Below, piece by piece: positions 11,640 to 22,870 of a DNA stretch of 49,150 bases (positions are counted from its first letter, which is position 1; each line of letters opens with the position of its first letter). Location of the stretch: assembly GCA_051453625.1 (NCBI GenBank), contig JBOZIK010000001.1:63642255-63691404 (forward strand), given 5' to 3'. The DNA is from Welwitschia mirabilis (taxonomy: Eukaryota > Gnetophyta > Gnetopsida > Welwitschiales). The notes beneath the pieces are model-generated. The model was not told the DNA's origin. It saw nothing but the letters and a program-made list of their open reading frames with translations, and ran no database searches. A program made the position numbers and the translations under genes.

Positions 11640-12196
11640 ATATCAATATAATTAATTTATTATAGAAACATGTCTTTTATTAATTTTCTCTAATAGGCAT
11701 AAACTTATTGTTTGTCCATGACATTTTCAGGATACATACCATACTTTTTAGGACATGATTAAGAATAATGATAATTCAACTTAAAACATTAGTGCCACCC
11801 TTTAGGTCACCTAACAATGCTAGTTATTTTGTATAAAATACTTTCAAACTTACATTTGTGACTTGTCATGTTAGATTAAGCTAAATGAAATTATATCCTT
11901 GATTAATTCCATATTAAAAATAACTTACATCCTTGATGATACATGGTGGTGATGATGATAATATGTAGCAACATCATGTGACATTACTAAGTACGATGAT
12001 AATGGAAACACATGATAACAATAGTTTTTGTAAGAAACAATATCATCCAAGAGCTAAGTATTGATCTTATTATAATGACATCTATCTAATCAAAGATGAT
12101 AAATGTTCCAACTAATTCTACATTCCATAATTTTATAACTAAGTACCTAATGGTACAAGCCAAAGATTTATAACTATTTTCACCTCCATCATTGCC

Positions 12197-12204
12197 TATA
12201 AAAA
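12197..12204 (+). promoter_or_regulatory. Athila 3' LTR TATA box
   Basis: TATAAAAA within CCTATAAAAAGGCCTT, identical to the block in the left LTR. Confidence 0.6.
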
Positions 12205-12470
12205 GGCCTTGATCCCTTCATTATAACATCCTTTATTTTGACAAAATCATATAATCTTTAGAGTGTTAAGCCACAATAGTATTCTAGGTACTTTTTGGAG
12301 GAATAATCTTGGTTTCAAGGATAGCTTGAGGAGTTCTTTTAGCTACCTTCCATCTTTGATATAATATGCCCTTCTTTGATTTAATACATAAGATTTGTTT
12401 TTCTTTTTATTACTAGTTACAAATCGCTTTATAGTAGGAATGCTTAATAACAATGTAACTATTGATTTCT

Positions 12471-12814
12471 NNNNNNNNNNNNNNNNNNNNNNNNNNNNNN
12501 NNNNNNNNNNNNNNNNNNNNNNNNNNNNNNNNNNNNNNNNNNNNNNNNNNNNNNNNNNNNNNNNNNNNNNNNNNNNNNNNNNNNNNNNNNNNNNNNNNNN
12601 NNNNNNNNNNNNNNNNNNNNNNNNNNNNNNNNNNNNNNNNNNNNNNNNNNNNNNNNNNNNNNNNNNNNNNNNNNNNNNNNNNNNNNNNNNNNNNNNNNNN
12701 NNNNNNNNNNNNNNNNNNNNNNNNNNNNNNNNNNNNNNNNNNNNNNNNNNNNNNNNNNNNNNNNNNNNNNNNNNNNNNNNNNNNNNNNNNNNNNNNNNNN
12801 NNNNNNNNNNNNNN
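12471..12814. other. Assembly gap (344 N) flanked by duplicated sequence
   Basis: The 81 bp before and the 81 bp after the gap are the same apart from one base, and the left LTR has this segment only once. The two contig ends probably overlap, so the gap may not exist. Confidence 0.95.
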
Positions 12815-13354
12815 AAGATTTGTTTTTCTTTTTATTACTAGTTACAAATCACTTTATAGTAGGAATGCTTAATAACAATGTAACTATTGATTTCTATTAT
12901 TATTTGAGTAAGTTCTTTAGTTAGCTTACCTAAGTCCTTTTAATTTAATAAATCTTAAGTACATTGAGTCTTTACTTTCCATGCTTATTTTAGGACTATG
13001 AAAGATTGATAACTTTCAAATTCACTAATTCCCATATGGTAAAGGAGATTATATCACTATAAATTAGTCCATCATACTTGACACTTTGAAGTGTGTTTTA
13101 GGATAGTGCAAGATATGATGAAAGTGAAGGATTGCTAGAGAATAAGTTGGAAAAATCTTGAAGTTTTCTTGCCTTCTAGTTTTTGGAATGAAGTTTTATA
13201 ACAAAATTATATACTCCTTTTGTATATTTTCAAATTTATAACATTTAATTTTATCAACATGTGTGTTAATTTTATAAAGCCAACCCCAATTATCCTTGTG
13301 AAACAATGATACTAGTCCCATATCTAGTTTAAATATGGCTCATTGTATGAAATG

Positions 13355-13984
13355 AACAATAGTTAAAAAAAGTTATTTATGGACTTTCATGTGGAGAAAA
13401 TCTATTAGACTTGAAATTAGATGATGCTTAGACTTTGTTAGAAGATCTTATGAAAAGAAGTGATAGTTATCCTTAAAGACTCATAGATAAAATCAAACCA
13501 TAAGTCAATTGTTGAAGGTTTGAAGAATATTCAATACAAAGAAGAATAACCTATGCCTTCTAACTTGATTAGAGACATTACTAGCACTTTGAAGTGATAT
13601 ATAAATTCTTTGACTAATGCAAAAATATTTAAATTATAACCAAATCTTTTAACATCTTATTCCCATTATCATATGTATAGAAAGAAGCCTCCACTTCTTA
13701 CACACTAGGTGTATAAAAAATTATAAAATATAAATACACATCAAAATAAAATAAAATGGTTTAAGAATTATTATTCTCCAGAATAGTTATGTTTTGTCTT
13801 TTATAAGACCTATAGAAATGTAAAAACACACATGAATAAAAAAATACACTAGCTTATCTTTAATAATAATATGATGTAACTTACTAATTTTAAATCACAT
13901 GTTAAAATAATGGAGAAAATACCACTTAAAATTAAGAAATTTAAAATATTACTTAGAATTAATAATTTAAATAAGACAAAGGTT
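13355..13984. other. Unassigned AT-rich spacer between Athila and Copia
   Basis: No gene or element end is identified. It may be the interrupted interior of the element that received the Athila insertion, but I cannot match it to a family. Confidence 0.4.
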
Positions 13985-14615
13985 TTTTTATTCTTAACAT
14001 AGAAATACAACTTATTAATTATAATTAATTTGCAATTTCAATGTCTAATTTAATTTGTTTATTAGATTCTAAATTGAAATAAAATATGTCCTAGGGTTTG
14101 GTCTAGTTTTCTTGAAAACTTGATGTTATAAATTAGAGAAAAGTAGCATTGGACTGCTATCATAATATCCAAAATAAAGGAGAAGCATTCTTGATTTAAA
14201 ACATCTTATGTTTTTTTGATTCTGCTACTATTATTTTTGATTATTGTCTTGATATTATAGCTATAAGATTTATTTTAATTTTAATAAAAAGTACTTTTGA
14301 TGTATTTTAAGAGGCAAAAATAATTTTTCAATAGGTTTAATCATTTGCAAATTATCTGATTTTTTTTGTTTTAGTTTTTTTATATTTTGTAGTTATTTAT
14401 TTAATTAAAACAACTCAAGACTTGCATTTATGATCTTTTTTTTAATAAATTTGAGCTTAATCCATATACTCAAAGATAAAACCTAGGTGTTTATAGTTAA
14501 AAACATACTTTTTTTTTCATATTTAGACATACTGAGCCACTATTATCATTTAATGCACTAGAAAAGTAAAATAGGGTATTTTAGCTATGTAGGTCCTAAG
14601 GTGAATCTTTCGTCA
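13985..14615 (+). repeat. Copia copy 1 5' LTR
   Basis: About 630 bp, followed directly by a PBS. It matches 32486-33145, including the end block TTTTAGCTAYRTAGGTC. The left edge is approximate because the start is eroded. Confidence 0.75.
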
Positions 14616-14617
14616 CC

Positions 14618-14631
14618 TAGTATCAAAGCTC
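14618..14631 (+). other. Copia copy 1 primer-binding site
   Basis: TAGTATCAAAGCTC resembles TGGTATCAGAGCTC, complementary to the 3' end of initiator tRNA-Met, the usual primer of plant Copia elements. Confidence 0.7.
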
Positions 14632-14879
14632 AGAGGTTAAAAGATGTTGCATTAATTCAAAGTCCCAATTATTAAGGGTAATAACTTTTAGTATTAGCAA
14701 AAAAAGATTAAACAGTCTTTGAGGTAGATAAATATTTGAAGCAATTAATAATTCTTTTAAAATAGTTACATTAGTATAGTACCAACTAATGATGAATAAG
14801 CAAAAAAAGGCATATGATGAAAGAAAGAAGAAAAATGCAGTAGCTAGAGGCATCATCGAATTGAAGTTACACACTAGAA

Positions 14880-15640
14880 GTTTTCCAAAGGTTGTAATAA
14901 AAGATACTGTAAAACAATATTAGGATGTTTTGGAAAATGAGTTAAAGACACATCTAAAGCTTAGCAAATTAAACTCATAGAAGAAAAGAAGGAGTGTGAA
15001 ACACTCATAATGTTAAAATATTCTTAACAAACTTGAAGAGTTTAAAGAACCATAATATAGAAGACTAGTAGTGGAGAAGGTACTTAGATCTCTCTCATAA
15101 GTATCATTCTTTTTTTATAACTATTATGGAGTTTAAATATTTAAATAACTATTTTTTATAAGAACTTAAAAGATGATATTAAAATAACAAGAGAGAAGTT
15201 TGATAGCTCTTTTGTTATGACAAGAAGAAACAAAAATTATCAAGGTAGAGGTAGAGGAAGTACTTATTAGAAAACCTTCTTAAATTATCCACTACATGCA
15301 AGAAGAGGAAGAAGTCCAAGAGGTAGATTTGGAATAAGAACTCCACAAGAGATAATAGAACATGTAGATATAAAAAGGCAAGAATATTACTACAATAATA
15401 ATATAGGTACATGCAACTATTATGGCATGTGTGAACACTTTAAAAATAATTTTTAGAAGAAAGCAAAGGATTATGGCTACACAAATTTAAGAAAAAATCA
15501 ACAATACTAGAAGGACAACAAGGCTTTCATGGCAATAACATAATAACAAAGTATCAAACAACAACATGGAATAACCTTTAAAAAGGGCTATACATGAGAA
15601 TTAATACAAAATGTACTAGTAGTAACCTAAGAAATATAAT
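14880..15640 (+). pseudogene. Copia copy 1 gag relic with zinc knuckle
   Basis: A decayed plus-strand reading contains KDDIKITREKFDSSF, an RGRGRGS stretch near 15240 and a second RGRSPRGRFG near 15305. Then at 15412-15454 comes a zinc knuckle of the CX2CX4HX4C type with CNYYG...HFKNNF. The second cysteine has become tyrosine and the last phenylalanine, both one-base changes. Downstream KKAKDYGY matches the basic tail of Tork-type gag. Gag would form the virus-like particle and bind element RNA. Stops at several positions make it non-functional. The same domains, with different damage, are found in copy 2 at 41800-42560. Confidence 0.8.
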
Positions 15641-15689
15641 CATATCAGTAAGGCATTGGTAAAAGCATCTACAATATGATGTGTGTAAC

Positions 15690-16070
15690 TACTCTTATAA
15701 GTTATTATGAATAGATCCTAGACTCTAGTTTATGTAATCATCTTTGTAAAGATAAATGTATTTTTAATAATTTAGAGTTAAAATATTTAGGATTATTTTG
15801 TATTAGATATGAAAATAATATTAAACTTAAAGGTAGCAGAACTATTACACTTTCTTTGGATGATGAAAAATGTGTAGAAATTAAAGAAATTATTTATGCT
15901 CTTACTTTAGCATATAACCTGATTTTAGTTGGGGAGCTTATCTAGAAGGTTTTTGATATTGAATTTAGTGGAGATATATGTAGCATAAAGAAATAAGGAC
16001 AAATAGTCTTTGTATTTCAAAATAAAGGAATCGAATCTATTTATGATAATCATTAATGACAAACTTTATA
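15690..16070 (+). pseudogene. Copia copy 1 protease relic
   Basis: The stretch begins at about 15700 with a WxxDSxCxxH-type active-site region, readable as DSSLCNHLCKDKCIF after a frame change. It continues with LKYLGL, then KLKGSRTITLSLDDEKCVEI, AYNLILVGELI and FDIEFSGDICSI, which is the protease-to-pre-integrase region of plant Copia polyproteins. The active aspartate is still readable, but neighbouring stops and frame changes remove function. The next recognisable piece is the pre-integrase motif at 16107. Confidence 0.75.
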
Positions 16071-16099
16071 GTAGTTGCAGAAATAATAATAAGTGGAAA

Positions 16100-16980
16100 C
16101 TTGTGTCATGCTAGATTAGGACATGTCAATCACTACTACTTATAGAAAATGTTTAAAATGTAGATTATAAAAGGCATGGAATACTATGAAAAAGAAAAAA
16201 AAGTTAATAGCATTATGTAGCTTGCATTAAAGAAAAGTTAATAAAACATAACCATCCAACTGTTTAAGAAAGGATAATTACAAAATTGGAGTTAATTTCA
16301 TATGAATCAAATAGAACCCATAGAATCTAAAGCAAATAGTGAGGTAAGGTATGTTTATGTTTTAGTTAATGACTTTAATAGATATGATTGTGTATAGACA
16401 ATGAAGACAAAATCATAAGCTTTTCCTTTTTTCAAGATTTTAAAAATGTATGTTAAAAATGATTTTAATGTAAAACTTAAATGAATTATATTAGATCAAA
16501 GAGTATAATTTTATTTTAATGCGTTCATGTTGTCTTGCAATTATAATAATATCACTCAAGAAAGAATAATACCATATACTCCTAAAACAAATAATACAAC
16601 AAAAAGAAGGAACCACACTTTATTGGAGATGATAAAAGCAATGTTGAAAAATGCAAAGCACTGAAGCACATTTGGAATAAAGCAATGTATACTACAAACT
16701 ATAAAAACAACATAATCATCAACAAGTACAACTTGGAGAAGAGACCATTTGAATTTCCAGTCGGGCATAAACCTAATGTTTATCATATAAGAATTTTTGA
16801 TAGCAACTATTAGGTACATATACCATTACAAGAAAGAGGTAAAATTAATGACAAAGTAATAAAAGTAATTTTTATTAGCTATGATAAAGGAACTTTAGGC
16901 TGTAAATGCATAGACGTAAATACGAAAAAAATTTATAACTTTAAGAGCATTAAAATTTGAGGAATATAAGTTTAGTTTTG
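16100..16980 (+). pseudogene. Copia copy 1 integrase relic
   Basis: HARLGHVNHYYL (16107-16140) is the zinc-binding pre-integrase motif with its histidines. Core-domain blocks follow: LELIHMDQIEPIE, then VRYVYVLVNDFNRYD (about 16341-16390), a T-x-N-T-like segment, and MLKNAKxxKHxWNKAMYTTNY (about 16630-16700). After these come the C-terminal blocks ending in GTLGCKCIDVNTKKIY (about 16887-16940). Integrase would insert element DNA into the genome. Stops, among them one replacing a conserved Trp, and several frame changes destroy it. Antisense open frames over this region are shadows. Confidence 0.85.
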
Positions 16981-17189
16981 AGGTAAATAAATCAGATTCT
17001 AATGGTCATTTAAAATAGGTTTTTTATAGCAAATAAATTTATACAAATCAAACTAGTAGCAAGTATTAAAACATCATACATCTTAGTTGATGCTTAATCA
17101 AAACTTCGATAAAAGAGTGACAAGATAGCAAGCAATATTATAAGGACTAATCGCAATGACATGTAATGCTCTGGAACTAAATAATATAG

Positions 17190-17307
17190 AATACACACAT
17201 TAATATAGTTAATGATAGTAAGTAATGCAAAAAGAAATGAAACAAATTGAAAAGAATAATACGAGGGAGGTTGTTTCAATATTAAAAGGAAAAAAGATAA
17301 TTTCTAC
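17190..17307 (+). pseudogene. Copia copy 1 reverse transcriptase, N-terminal fragment
   Basis: The translation EMKQIEKNNTREVVSILKGK (about 17229-17288) is the first conserved block of Copia reverse transcriptase. It breaks off within the following I-x-T-K-W-V-Y-K-V motif at the target site of Gypsy B. The second half of this motif, KWVYKV, resumes directly after the far target duplication at 31124, which shows the split gene. Confidence 0.85.
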
Positions 17308-17312
17308 AAAAT
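17308..17312. repeat. Target-site duplication of Gypsy B, left
   Basis: AAAAT directly before TGTCATG. The same 5 bp follow the right LTR at 31121-31125. Five bp is the normal Gypsy duplication length. Confidence 0.9.
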
Positions 17313-17866
17313 TGTCATGTCTAAACTTTTAAAGATCTAGAGATTTGACTTAAAAATTTAATTAAAATAATTTTATTATTATGGAGTCCTTAAAATAGTT
17401 TAAATATTACATGTATTACTTCTTTATTTTCATTACTGTAATTTTATTATGAAAATTTTGTGCTATAATTCCTCACATTTTATAGTAGTCATAATTTTGC
17501 CCTTGTTGAAAATTTTTTATAAATTAATTATGGTTCTTGTGGTTAAAATTTTGTAATTTTTGCACTTTTATGTGGAAAATAGTTTAAATATGATTTTGAA
17601 AATTTTGTAATGCCATAAAGATTTCATGAGGAACATTATTATTTATTATTGAGATATAAATGCACCCAGTGGCCTGGCAAAGAATGGAATAAGAGTGGTT
17701 ACCAAATCTTTACCAACTTTTACCACCTTGATCATCCTCCTTTATAATGTCTTGTCTTTATATTCTTGTAACTCTTCTTATCCTTCCTTCCCATCACTTT
17801 TATTTTAGAATAATTCTTTACTATTAAACCTTGAAGCTTGGATAAGCCTTCGAACCTTGGAGCCTT

Positions 17867-17966
17867 NNNNNNNNNNNNNNNNNNNNNNNNNNNNNNNNNN
17901 NNNNNNNNNNNNNNNNNNNNNNNNNNNNNNNNNNNNNNNNNNNNNNNNNNNNNNNNNNNNNNNNNN
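17867..17966. other. Assembly gap (100 N) flanked by a 97-bp near-duplicate
   Basis: Fixed-size gap. Both flanks run from AACTCTTCTTATCC to GAACCTTGGAGCCTT with a few differences. This is either a real tandem duplication or two alleles or contig ends placed side by side. Confidence 0.95.
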
Positions 17967-18395
17967 AACTCTTCTTATCCTCCCTTCCCCTCACTTTTGT
18001 TTTAAAATAATCCTTTACTATTAAACCTTAAAGCTTAGATAAGCCTTCGAACCTTGGAGCCTTAAAATTTTAAAAGAGCCTTGAAGTCTTCAAAACACGG
18101 ATGGTTTTATTTCATTCTTGCTTTCTTATTGATCTTTTCCTTATAAGCATTCCTTTTTTGTATCTTTATTATATCTATTTTTTAGCTAATATTATAACAA
18201 ACCTAGACATGTGTATTACTGATACTTGTATAGGTGCATTCCTAGACATTAATCTTATCTTATAATATTTTTTGCTTGATGAAATATTCATGTATGTAAA
18301 TCCAAGTTGTCTTATCAAGGATTTATCTTTTGTTAATATACCTTCTCATACTTGTTTTGATGTTTTAATTTCTTATAATCTTATGGAATTAGGTT

Positions 18396-18650
18396 TCCAC
18401 TGATTGTTAAATGAGGTAGTTGAAATTAAGAATCCATTAATTATCAAATGAGGCAATGTCATTAATTGATTAATTAATTATACCATAGGTCATAAAATAA
18501 AGCAATGGGCTACACAAATCACTAAGAGAGCAATGGAGTAATAAAATATATGAAATTTTATGAGAAATCCATAGATCACCGAGAGAGGCAATGAACCCCA
18601 TAAATCATTGAATGGGGTAGTGAAGAAAATTGAGAAATATATATATGATG
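18396..18650 (+). repeat. Short tandem motif cluster in Gypsy B 5' LTR
   Basis: Five to six degenerate copies of a ~25-bp motif, ATAGATCACCGAATGAGGCA followed by AKTG, spaced 35-60 bp apart. The cluster is conserved in the right LTR (30305-30560), where copies such as GATCACCGAATGAGGCAATG are less decayed. Confidence 0.7.
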
Positions 18651-19205
18651 ATGAAAAATTATTTGGAAAAGAATTTATTTCTTATATCATTCCATAAGAT
18701 CATTATTAAAATTCTAGATTCTTTCCTTAATAATCTTGAGACTTAAAATCTTAATCTTGCCTTATCATGGACCATACTAGGAAGTGAGAAGGTTATAGTT
18801 CTCATACCATATTATTGTGTTTAACAGGTGGTTGAGTGAAGTACAATAAAAAGATGATTTACCTTACTAAGAAGGGAATTTGAAGATGTTGATTTTCTAG
18901 CTTGTGCATGAGAATTTTTTAAGATGGAGAGATTTATTCATCATTGCAACTTATAATCTAGTATATCTTGAGGTTTAATTTTTAAATATGATGATACTTG
19001 AATTACCTTAAAAATAAAGAAGTATTTATTTTCTCTTGAATTTAGACATTAAGAGAGTTATTTATTTTGTTTACCTTTAAAAGTTACTTAAGGATGTATT
19101 CTTAGCAGGCATATAGATTCATTTAAGAATTCTTGACTTAAATTTTTAATAGAAGCATTTAGAAAAGTTAAAGCTTTTAGTTATGGATTTTAGAACATTA
19201 CATTT

Positions 19206-19216
19206 TGATATCAGAC
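19206..19216 (+). other. Gypsy B primer-binding site
   Basis: TGATATCAGAC, 3 bases after the LTR, resembles TGGTATCAGAGC for initiator tRNA-Met. Confidence 0.7.
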
Positions 19217-21044
19217 TATAGGTTATGATTTTACTAGGTGTAGTTATTGTGAAGGCATTATACATTCAACACTAGAGCTAAGGTTACAAATTCATTAGGT
19301 GTAAGTTGTTATGAGTTTTAGCTTTAAAGCCTAAAGTTGATAGTATACACTTATGAAATTAACAATGTTACATAAGTAAACTAAAAATAAAAATAAATCA
19401 ATAGATGTGAATTATTTTAATTAAGATATTATGCACTTAAGTAATCTCATAAGAGTAAAGATAATATTATACATTTAGCTAAGATGCTGAGAGCTTAAGT
19501 AATGTCCTTATAATTGAAACTTATGTAATCTTAAGAAAGAAAGTAAAACATTTGAGTTTCTTAAAATCCTAGCCTCCTTCATCACTGCCATCAACATTGT
19601 CTATCTTATTAATATTAACGTCAGTGACTTGAGCATGAGCATTGTAGCTCGTGTCACACACATTACAGTAAATTTCTCTTATGCATCACCAACATAATTT
19701 TGTTGTTTAAAGGAAACCTCATATTATTTTATACTCTTGTGATTGATTTATTTTAAGTCCTTGTTGATTTCCTCATCCTATATATGATACTCACACTATA
19801 ATGATAGGAATAAATTGATCCTAAACATTGATGGCCATATGAAATAATCATTGAAAGCTCACTAAAACACATTAGACATTATGATTTTCCTATATAATTA
19901 TTCCTACCTTTCGTAGATGAATCCATGACAAATGGAGACCTATATTACATACCTAATAAGGTAAAAAACCCATATCATGCTCTTCCTGGGGCTTCTTCTG
20001 TTGTTTTTCATCATTTTCCTTTCTTTGCTTAAAACATGTTGATAATTACTAAAGCTAGCTCCACTATCTATAGTATACTTCTTTTTTATTTGAAAAGTTG
20101 TGCATCGATAAAGATCCAAAATAGATCTAGAAAAGTAACCATTACTATGAACCAATCTAGAAACACCAATAGCATTTTCCTATTAAAGCTTAGCCATGGA
20201 AATGAAAGGCTTTTAAAACCCTATCTTAATGGGTGTTTATAGCTTCATCTTCTAATGAATGCTCCGTGTAAGTACTAGAATCATAATGAAGTTTCTATGA
20301 AATAATAGTGAATATAAGATCTTTTCCTCCTTCAATTTACACATGCTTCTATGCTTCACAGCTCTAATTGATGGAGCTCCAACTAATCTCACACTTGGAA
20401 ATGTTCATTTTGAGATGTAATAAACTCCATAAAAGATAATTGAAGAGTAATTTACATTAATTATAAAAGGTAAACTTTAATCATAGACTTTAATCATCTA
20501 TTTTATTTAGAAATCCCACTTACAAGTTGAGAATAATCAAAATATAAGGGAGAGAGTACTGAGTAGATGATGTTTTTCCTTATAAAACTATTAGGATTTA
20601 GGTGTAACCTTATTACAGATTAAGTCCTCTATGGTGAACATCCATTTTAGGGATTAGCATTACAATAGTCTAAAATCATAGTGGTTATTGATTAATCAAG
20701 TTAAATGTTGATGTGAGAAAGTTTTATTGGAAATGGTTATAAGTTGAATTATTACTAAAAAGCTATCTGAAATCCTTTTCTCCAAAACACACAGGATTCT
20801 AATTTAATGCTTATAGCTTATTAAGGCATCAAAATAGGTGCTGGAAATGGATACTTACCCTAGTTATATCTCCATATCCTCATTATCAACATACTATTTC
20901 CTTTGTGGATGTGAGATTTCATGTTATAGGAGGTACTCTCAGAGGTGGATCTTAAATGAACTTACTTGTATTTATTTCTTTACATGTCATTTCCACCTGG
21001 TGTAATATCAATAACATGCAACAAAAGGTTTTGATATAGAATGA
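19217..21044 (+). other. Gypsy B interior, left part, no genes recognised
   Basis: AT-rich sequence without recognisable gag or pol. Overlapping open frames on both strands at 19940-20242 have no family resemblance. They lie in a patch slightly richer in G and C and could be part of a carried fragment, but nothing supports a function. Confidence 0.5.
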
Positions 21045-21180
21045 AAGCATTCAATAGTTTTTTTCTTCATTGCCTCATTCAGTGATCTGTAAAGCCCACT
21101 GCCTTATTTGATAATTTGTAGTCAATTTATTATTCCCACTACCTTCAAATATAAGAATCTAAGTCTTTATTTCATCTTCC
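21045..21180 (-). repeat. TRIM-like LTR a, truncated
   Basis: On the minus strand it matches only the downstream part of the other LTRs, from the ATAAAGACTTAGATTCTTAT region through GATCACTGAATGAGGCAATG. It ends in TGCTTTC, followed by a PBS-like TATATCAAAACC near 21034-21045. The U3 and promoter part is missing. Confidence 0.55.
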
Positions 21181-21616
21181 TTAACTGGGCTTAGCCCGAT
21201 CCATGAAATCAATAGTAGTACATTCCATGTTAATCACCTCCACTTAGATAAAACTCGTCCTCGATTTGGGCTTAGGATCAAGGTACATTGGCTTATCAGA
21301 TGCATGAAATTCTACTTGTGAATAAGAACATGCCTATTAATAGGATCTCCATGAGCATCACTAACTCTTGGCCTTCTACCATTAATCTAGTTGTAGTTCA
21401 CATCAACATCAAGAGCATCTAACTAATTTGCAATATCATCGAATCACTTCTTGAAGTGATAGGATCAATAATTAATTTATTAATCCAAGTATCCCAATAA
21501 ATATTACTTTAATCATTATAATGCTTCATCCCCAAGGATTAGTGCTCCAACCTCTTGAGCATCATCACAAAGGCCACCACCATTACCGTTGATTGCCATT
21601 AGGCTCTAATACCACT

Positions 21617-21934
21617 TAATGCAGTGAGAATTACTTCACTACCTCATTTGGCAATCTATTAAGCCCACTGCCTCATTCAATGATCTATAATCAATCTATT
21701 ATCTCCACTACCTCATTTGGCAATCTATGGTTCAATAAATACTTCAAGGATAATTAGTCTCCAAATATAATAATCCAAGTCATCATTTCTCCTTAAAATA
21801 GTACATTAGCTACTTATTTATAGCATAAAAGTCCTTTTAATAGAATTCCCTTAACAATGTGGGACTAAAGAAAAAAGCAAGAAAATAATAATATATAGTA
21901 AAATATAAAAATAAAACTATATAAGTTACATCAT
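21617..21934 (-). repeat. TRIM-like LTR b
   Basis: About 318 bp. On the minus strand it has a TTAGTCCCACATTGTT block and GCTATAAATAAG as TATA box (21815-21822), followed by motifs of the CAAATGAGGYAGTG type. A good PBS, TGGTATTAGAGCC (21602-21614, minus), lies just outside it. Confidence 0.7.
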
Positions 21935-21959
21935 TTTACCCCATTCAACTAGGCTCAGC

Positions 21960-22190
21960 CTAATTCATGAAGTTATTGGTGGTACATTCCATGTCAGTTT
22001 CCTTCACTTGGATAAAACTTAGCCTTGAGTTGGGCTCAAGATCAAGGTACATTAACTCGTCATATACATGAAATAAGGATAAATTATCTAGATTAAAATT
22101 TTTTTTGTGAATAAGAACAGTCTTACAAACAAGGTTGCCATGAGTAGCATCAACTCTTGACCTTCTATTTTTAATCCAGTTTTGGTTCAT
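21960..22190 (-). CDS. Gag-like ORF of TRIM-like unit 2
   Basis: A 76-codon minus-strand frame, MNQNWIKNRRSRVDATHG at its start and a C terminus with DLEPNSRLSFIQV and DMECTTNNFMN. The frame can be followed upstream through ITNRLYALSI towards the PBS, with two to three stops. It ends at the polypurine tract of the next LTR. A closely similar product is encoded at 22643-22870, so the ORF is inherited by the family. Its position after the PBS suggests a truncated gag N-terminal region, but no capsid or zinc-knuckle motif is present, and the function is unknown. Confidence 0.45.
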   Translation of the reverse strand: MNQNWIKNRRSRVDATHGNLVCKTVLIHKKNFNLDNLSLFHVYDELMYLDLEPNSRLSFIQVKETDMECTTNNFMN

Positions 22191-22405
22191 ATTGATGCTA
22201 AGAGCATATAACCGATTTGTAATCTCATCAAATTTCTTCTTGAAGTGGTGGAATCTGTGATCAATTTCTTGTTCTAGGCATCCTGGTAAACATTACTCCA
22301 ATCACTACAATATTTTCTCCCCAAGAATTTGGGATCCCATCTCTCAAGCATCATCATAAAGATTACCACCACCATTTTTAGTTGTCATTAGGCTCTAATA
22401 CCATC

Positions 22406-22617
22406 TAAAAGAATTTAATATTTTTTTTAGTTACTTCACTGCCTCATTCGGCAATATGTAAAGCTCACTGCCTTATTTGGTAATCTGTGGTTCTCATATA
22501 ATATTTCATAATCACTTCATTGACTCATTTGACTATCTATAAAGCCCACTAAAGAAAAAAAAAGGAAATAATAATACATAGCAAAATATAAAAAATAAAA
22601 CTATAGGGATCATGTCA
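22406..22617 (-). repeat. TRIM-like LTR c, internally deleted
   Basis: About 212 bp. It keeps the TGACATGATC start and the GAATGAGGCAGTG motifs but lacks the CCCACATT and TATA segment found in LTRs b and d. The PBS TGGTATTAGAGCC is at 22391-22403 (minus). Confidence 0.7.
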
Positions 22618-22642
22618 TTCCACCCCTCTAAACTAGACTAGC

Positions 22643-22870
22643 CTAATCCATAAAGTTACTAGTGGTACATTCCATATCAGTCTTCTCCACTTGGACAAAA
22701 CTCATCCTTGAGTTAGGCTCAGGATTAGGGTACATCAACTCATTAGATGCATGAAATGAGAATAAATATGCTATGTTGAAATTTAGCCTACAAACAAGAA
22801 TAGACTTGTTAATAGGGGTTGTCATTAGTAGCATTAACTCCTGGCCTTCTTCCATTAAGATAGTTCCCAT
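22643..22870 (-). CDS. Gag-like ORF of TRIM-like unit 3
   Basis: A 75-codon minus-strand frame, homologous to the product of 21960-22190 over its C-terminal half: ELMYPNPEPNSRMSFVQV against ELMYLDLEPNSRLSFIQV, and DMECTTSNFMD against DMECTTNNFMN. The N-terminal part has shifted frame. The third interior (21185-21600) encodes the same C-terminal block in decayed form. Similarity at protein level between separate copies fits past coding function in the source element. No enzymatic motif is present. Confidence 0.45.
   Translation of the reverse strand: MGTILMEEGQELMLLMTTPINKSILVCRLNFNIAYLFSFHASNELMYPNPEPNSRMSFVQVEKTDMECTTSNFMD

Larger units (their letters stand above)
5732..13354 (+). mobile_element. 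Athila-type Gypsy retrotransposon, degenerate, both LTRs
   Basis: Two direct repeats, 5732-7029 and about 11640-13354, align along their length with the same order of landmarks, including a CCTATAAAAAGGCCTT promoter block. The left repeat is followed by an Athila/Tat-type PBS, and the interior contains a protease relic that matches the Athila arrangement. The interior is only ~4.6 kb, far shorter than a full Athila element, so most of reverse transcriptase, RNase H and integrase is deleted or unrecognisable. Many stops make it non-autonomous. It sits directly right of LTR A and its PBS-like sites, consistent with insertion into the next element's interior. I could not identify a target duplication. 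Confidence 0.8.
11640..13354 (+). repeat. Athila 3' LTR (with gap)
   Basis: Aligns with 5732-7029 from about TATTATAGAAACATGTC through the promoter block to CATTGTATGAAATGA. It contains the N gap 12471-12814, whose two flanks (12390-12470 and 12815-12895) are the same 81 bp with one mismatch. The true LTR is therefore probably ~425 bp shorter than drawn and close to the length of the left LTR. Confidence 0.75.
17313..19202 (+). repeat. Gypsy B 5' LTR
   Basis: Starts TGTCATGTC and ends ACATTACA. It matches the right LTR throughout. It includes a 100-N gap (17867-17966) flanked by two 97-bp copies of one sequence (17770-17866 and 17967-18063) that occurs once in the right LTR. Compared with the right LTR it lacks the TATAAATAGGACCC promoter block. 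At 18396-18650 it carries several ~25-bp repeats of the GATCACCGAATGAGGCA type. Confidence 0.88.

Noticed and set aside
14623-15412. Minus-strand ORFs of 83 and 65 codons
   Set aside because: Phe/Leu/Tyr-rich shadows of the AG-rich sense strand of the Copia PBS and gag region.
16556-17279. Minus-strand ORFs of 87 and 61 codons resembling membrane proteins
   Set aside because: Antisense to the Copia integrase and reverse transcriptase start. The hydrophobicity comes from the A-rich sense strand.
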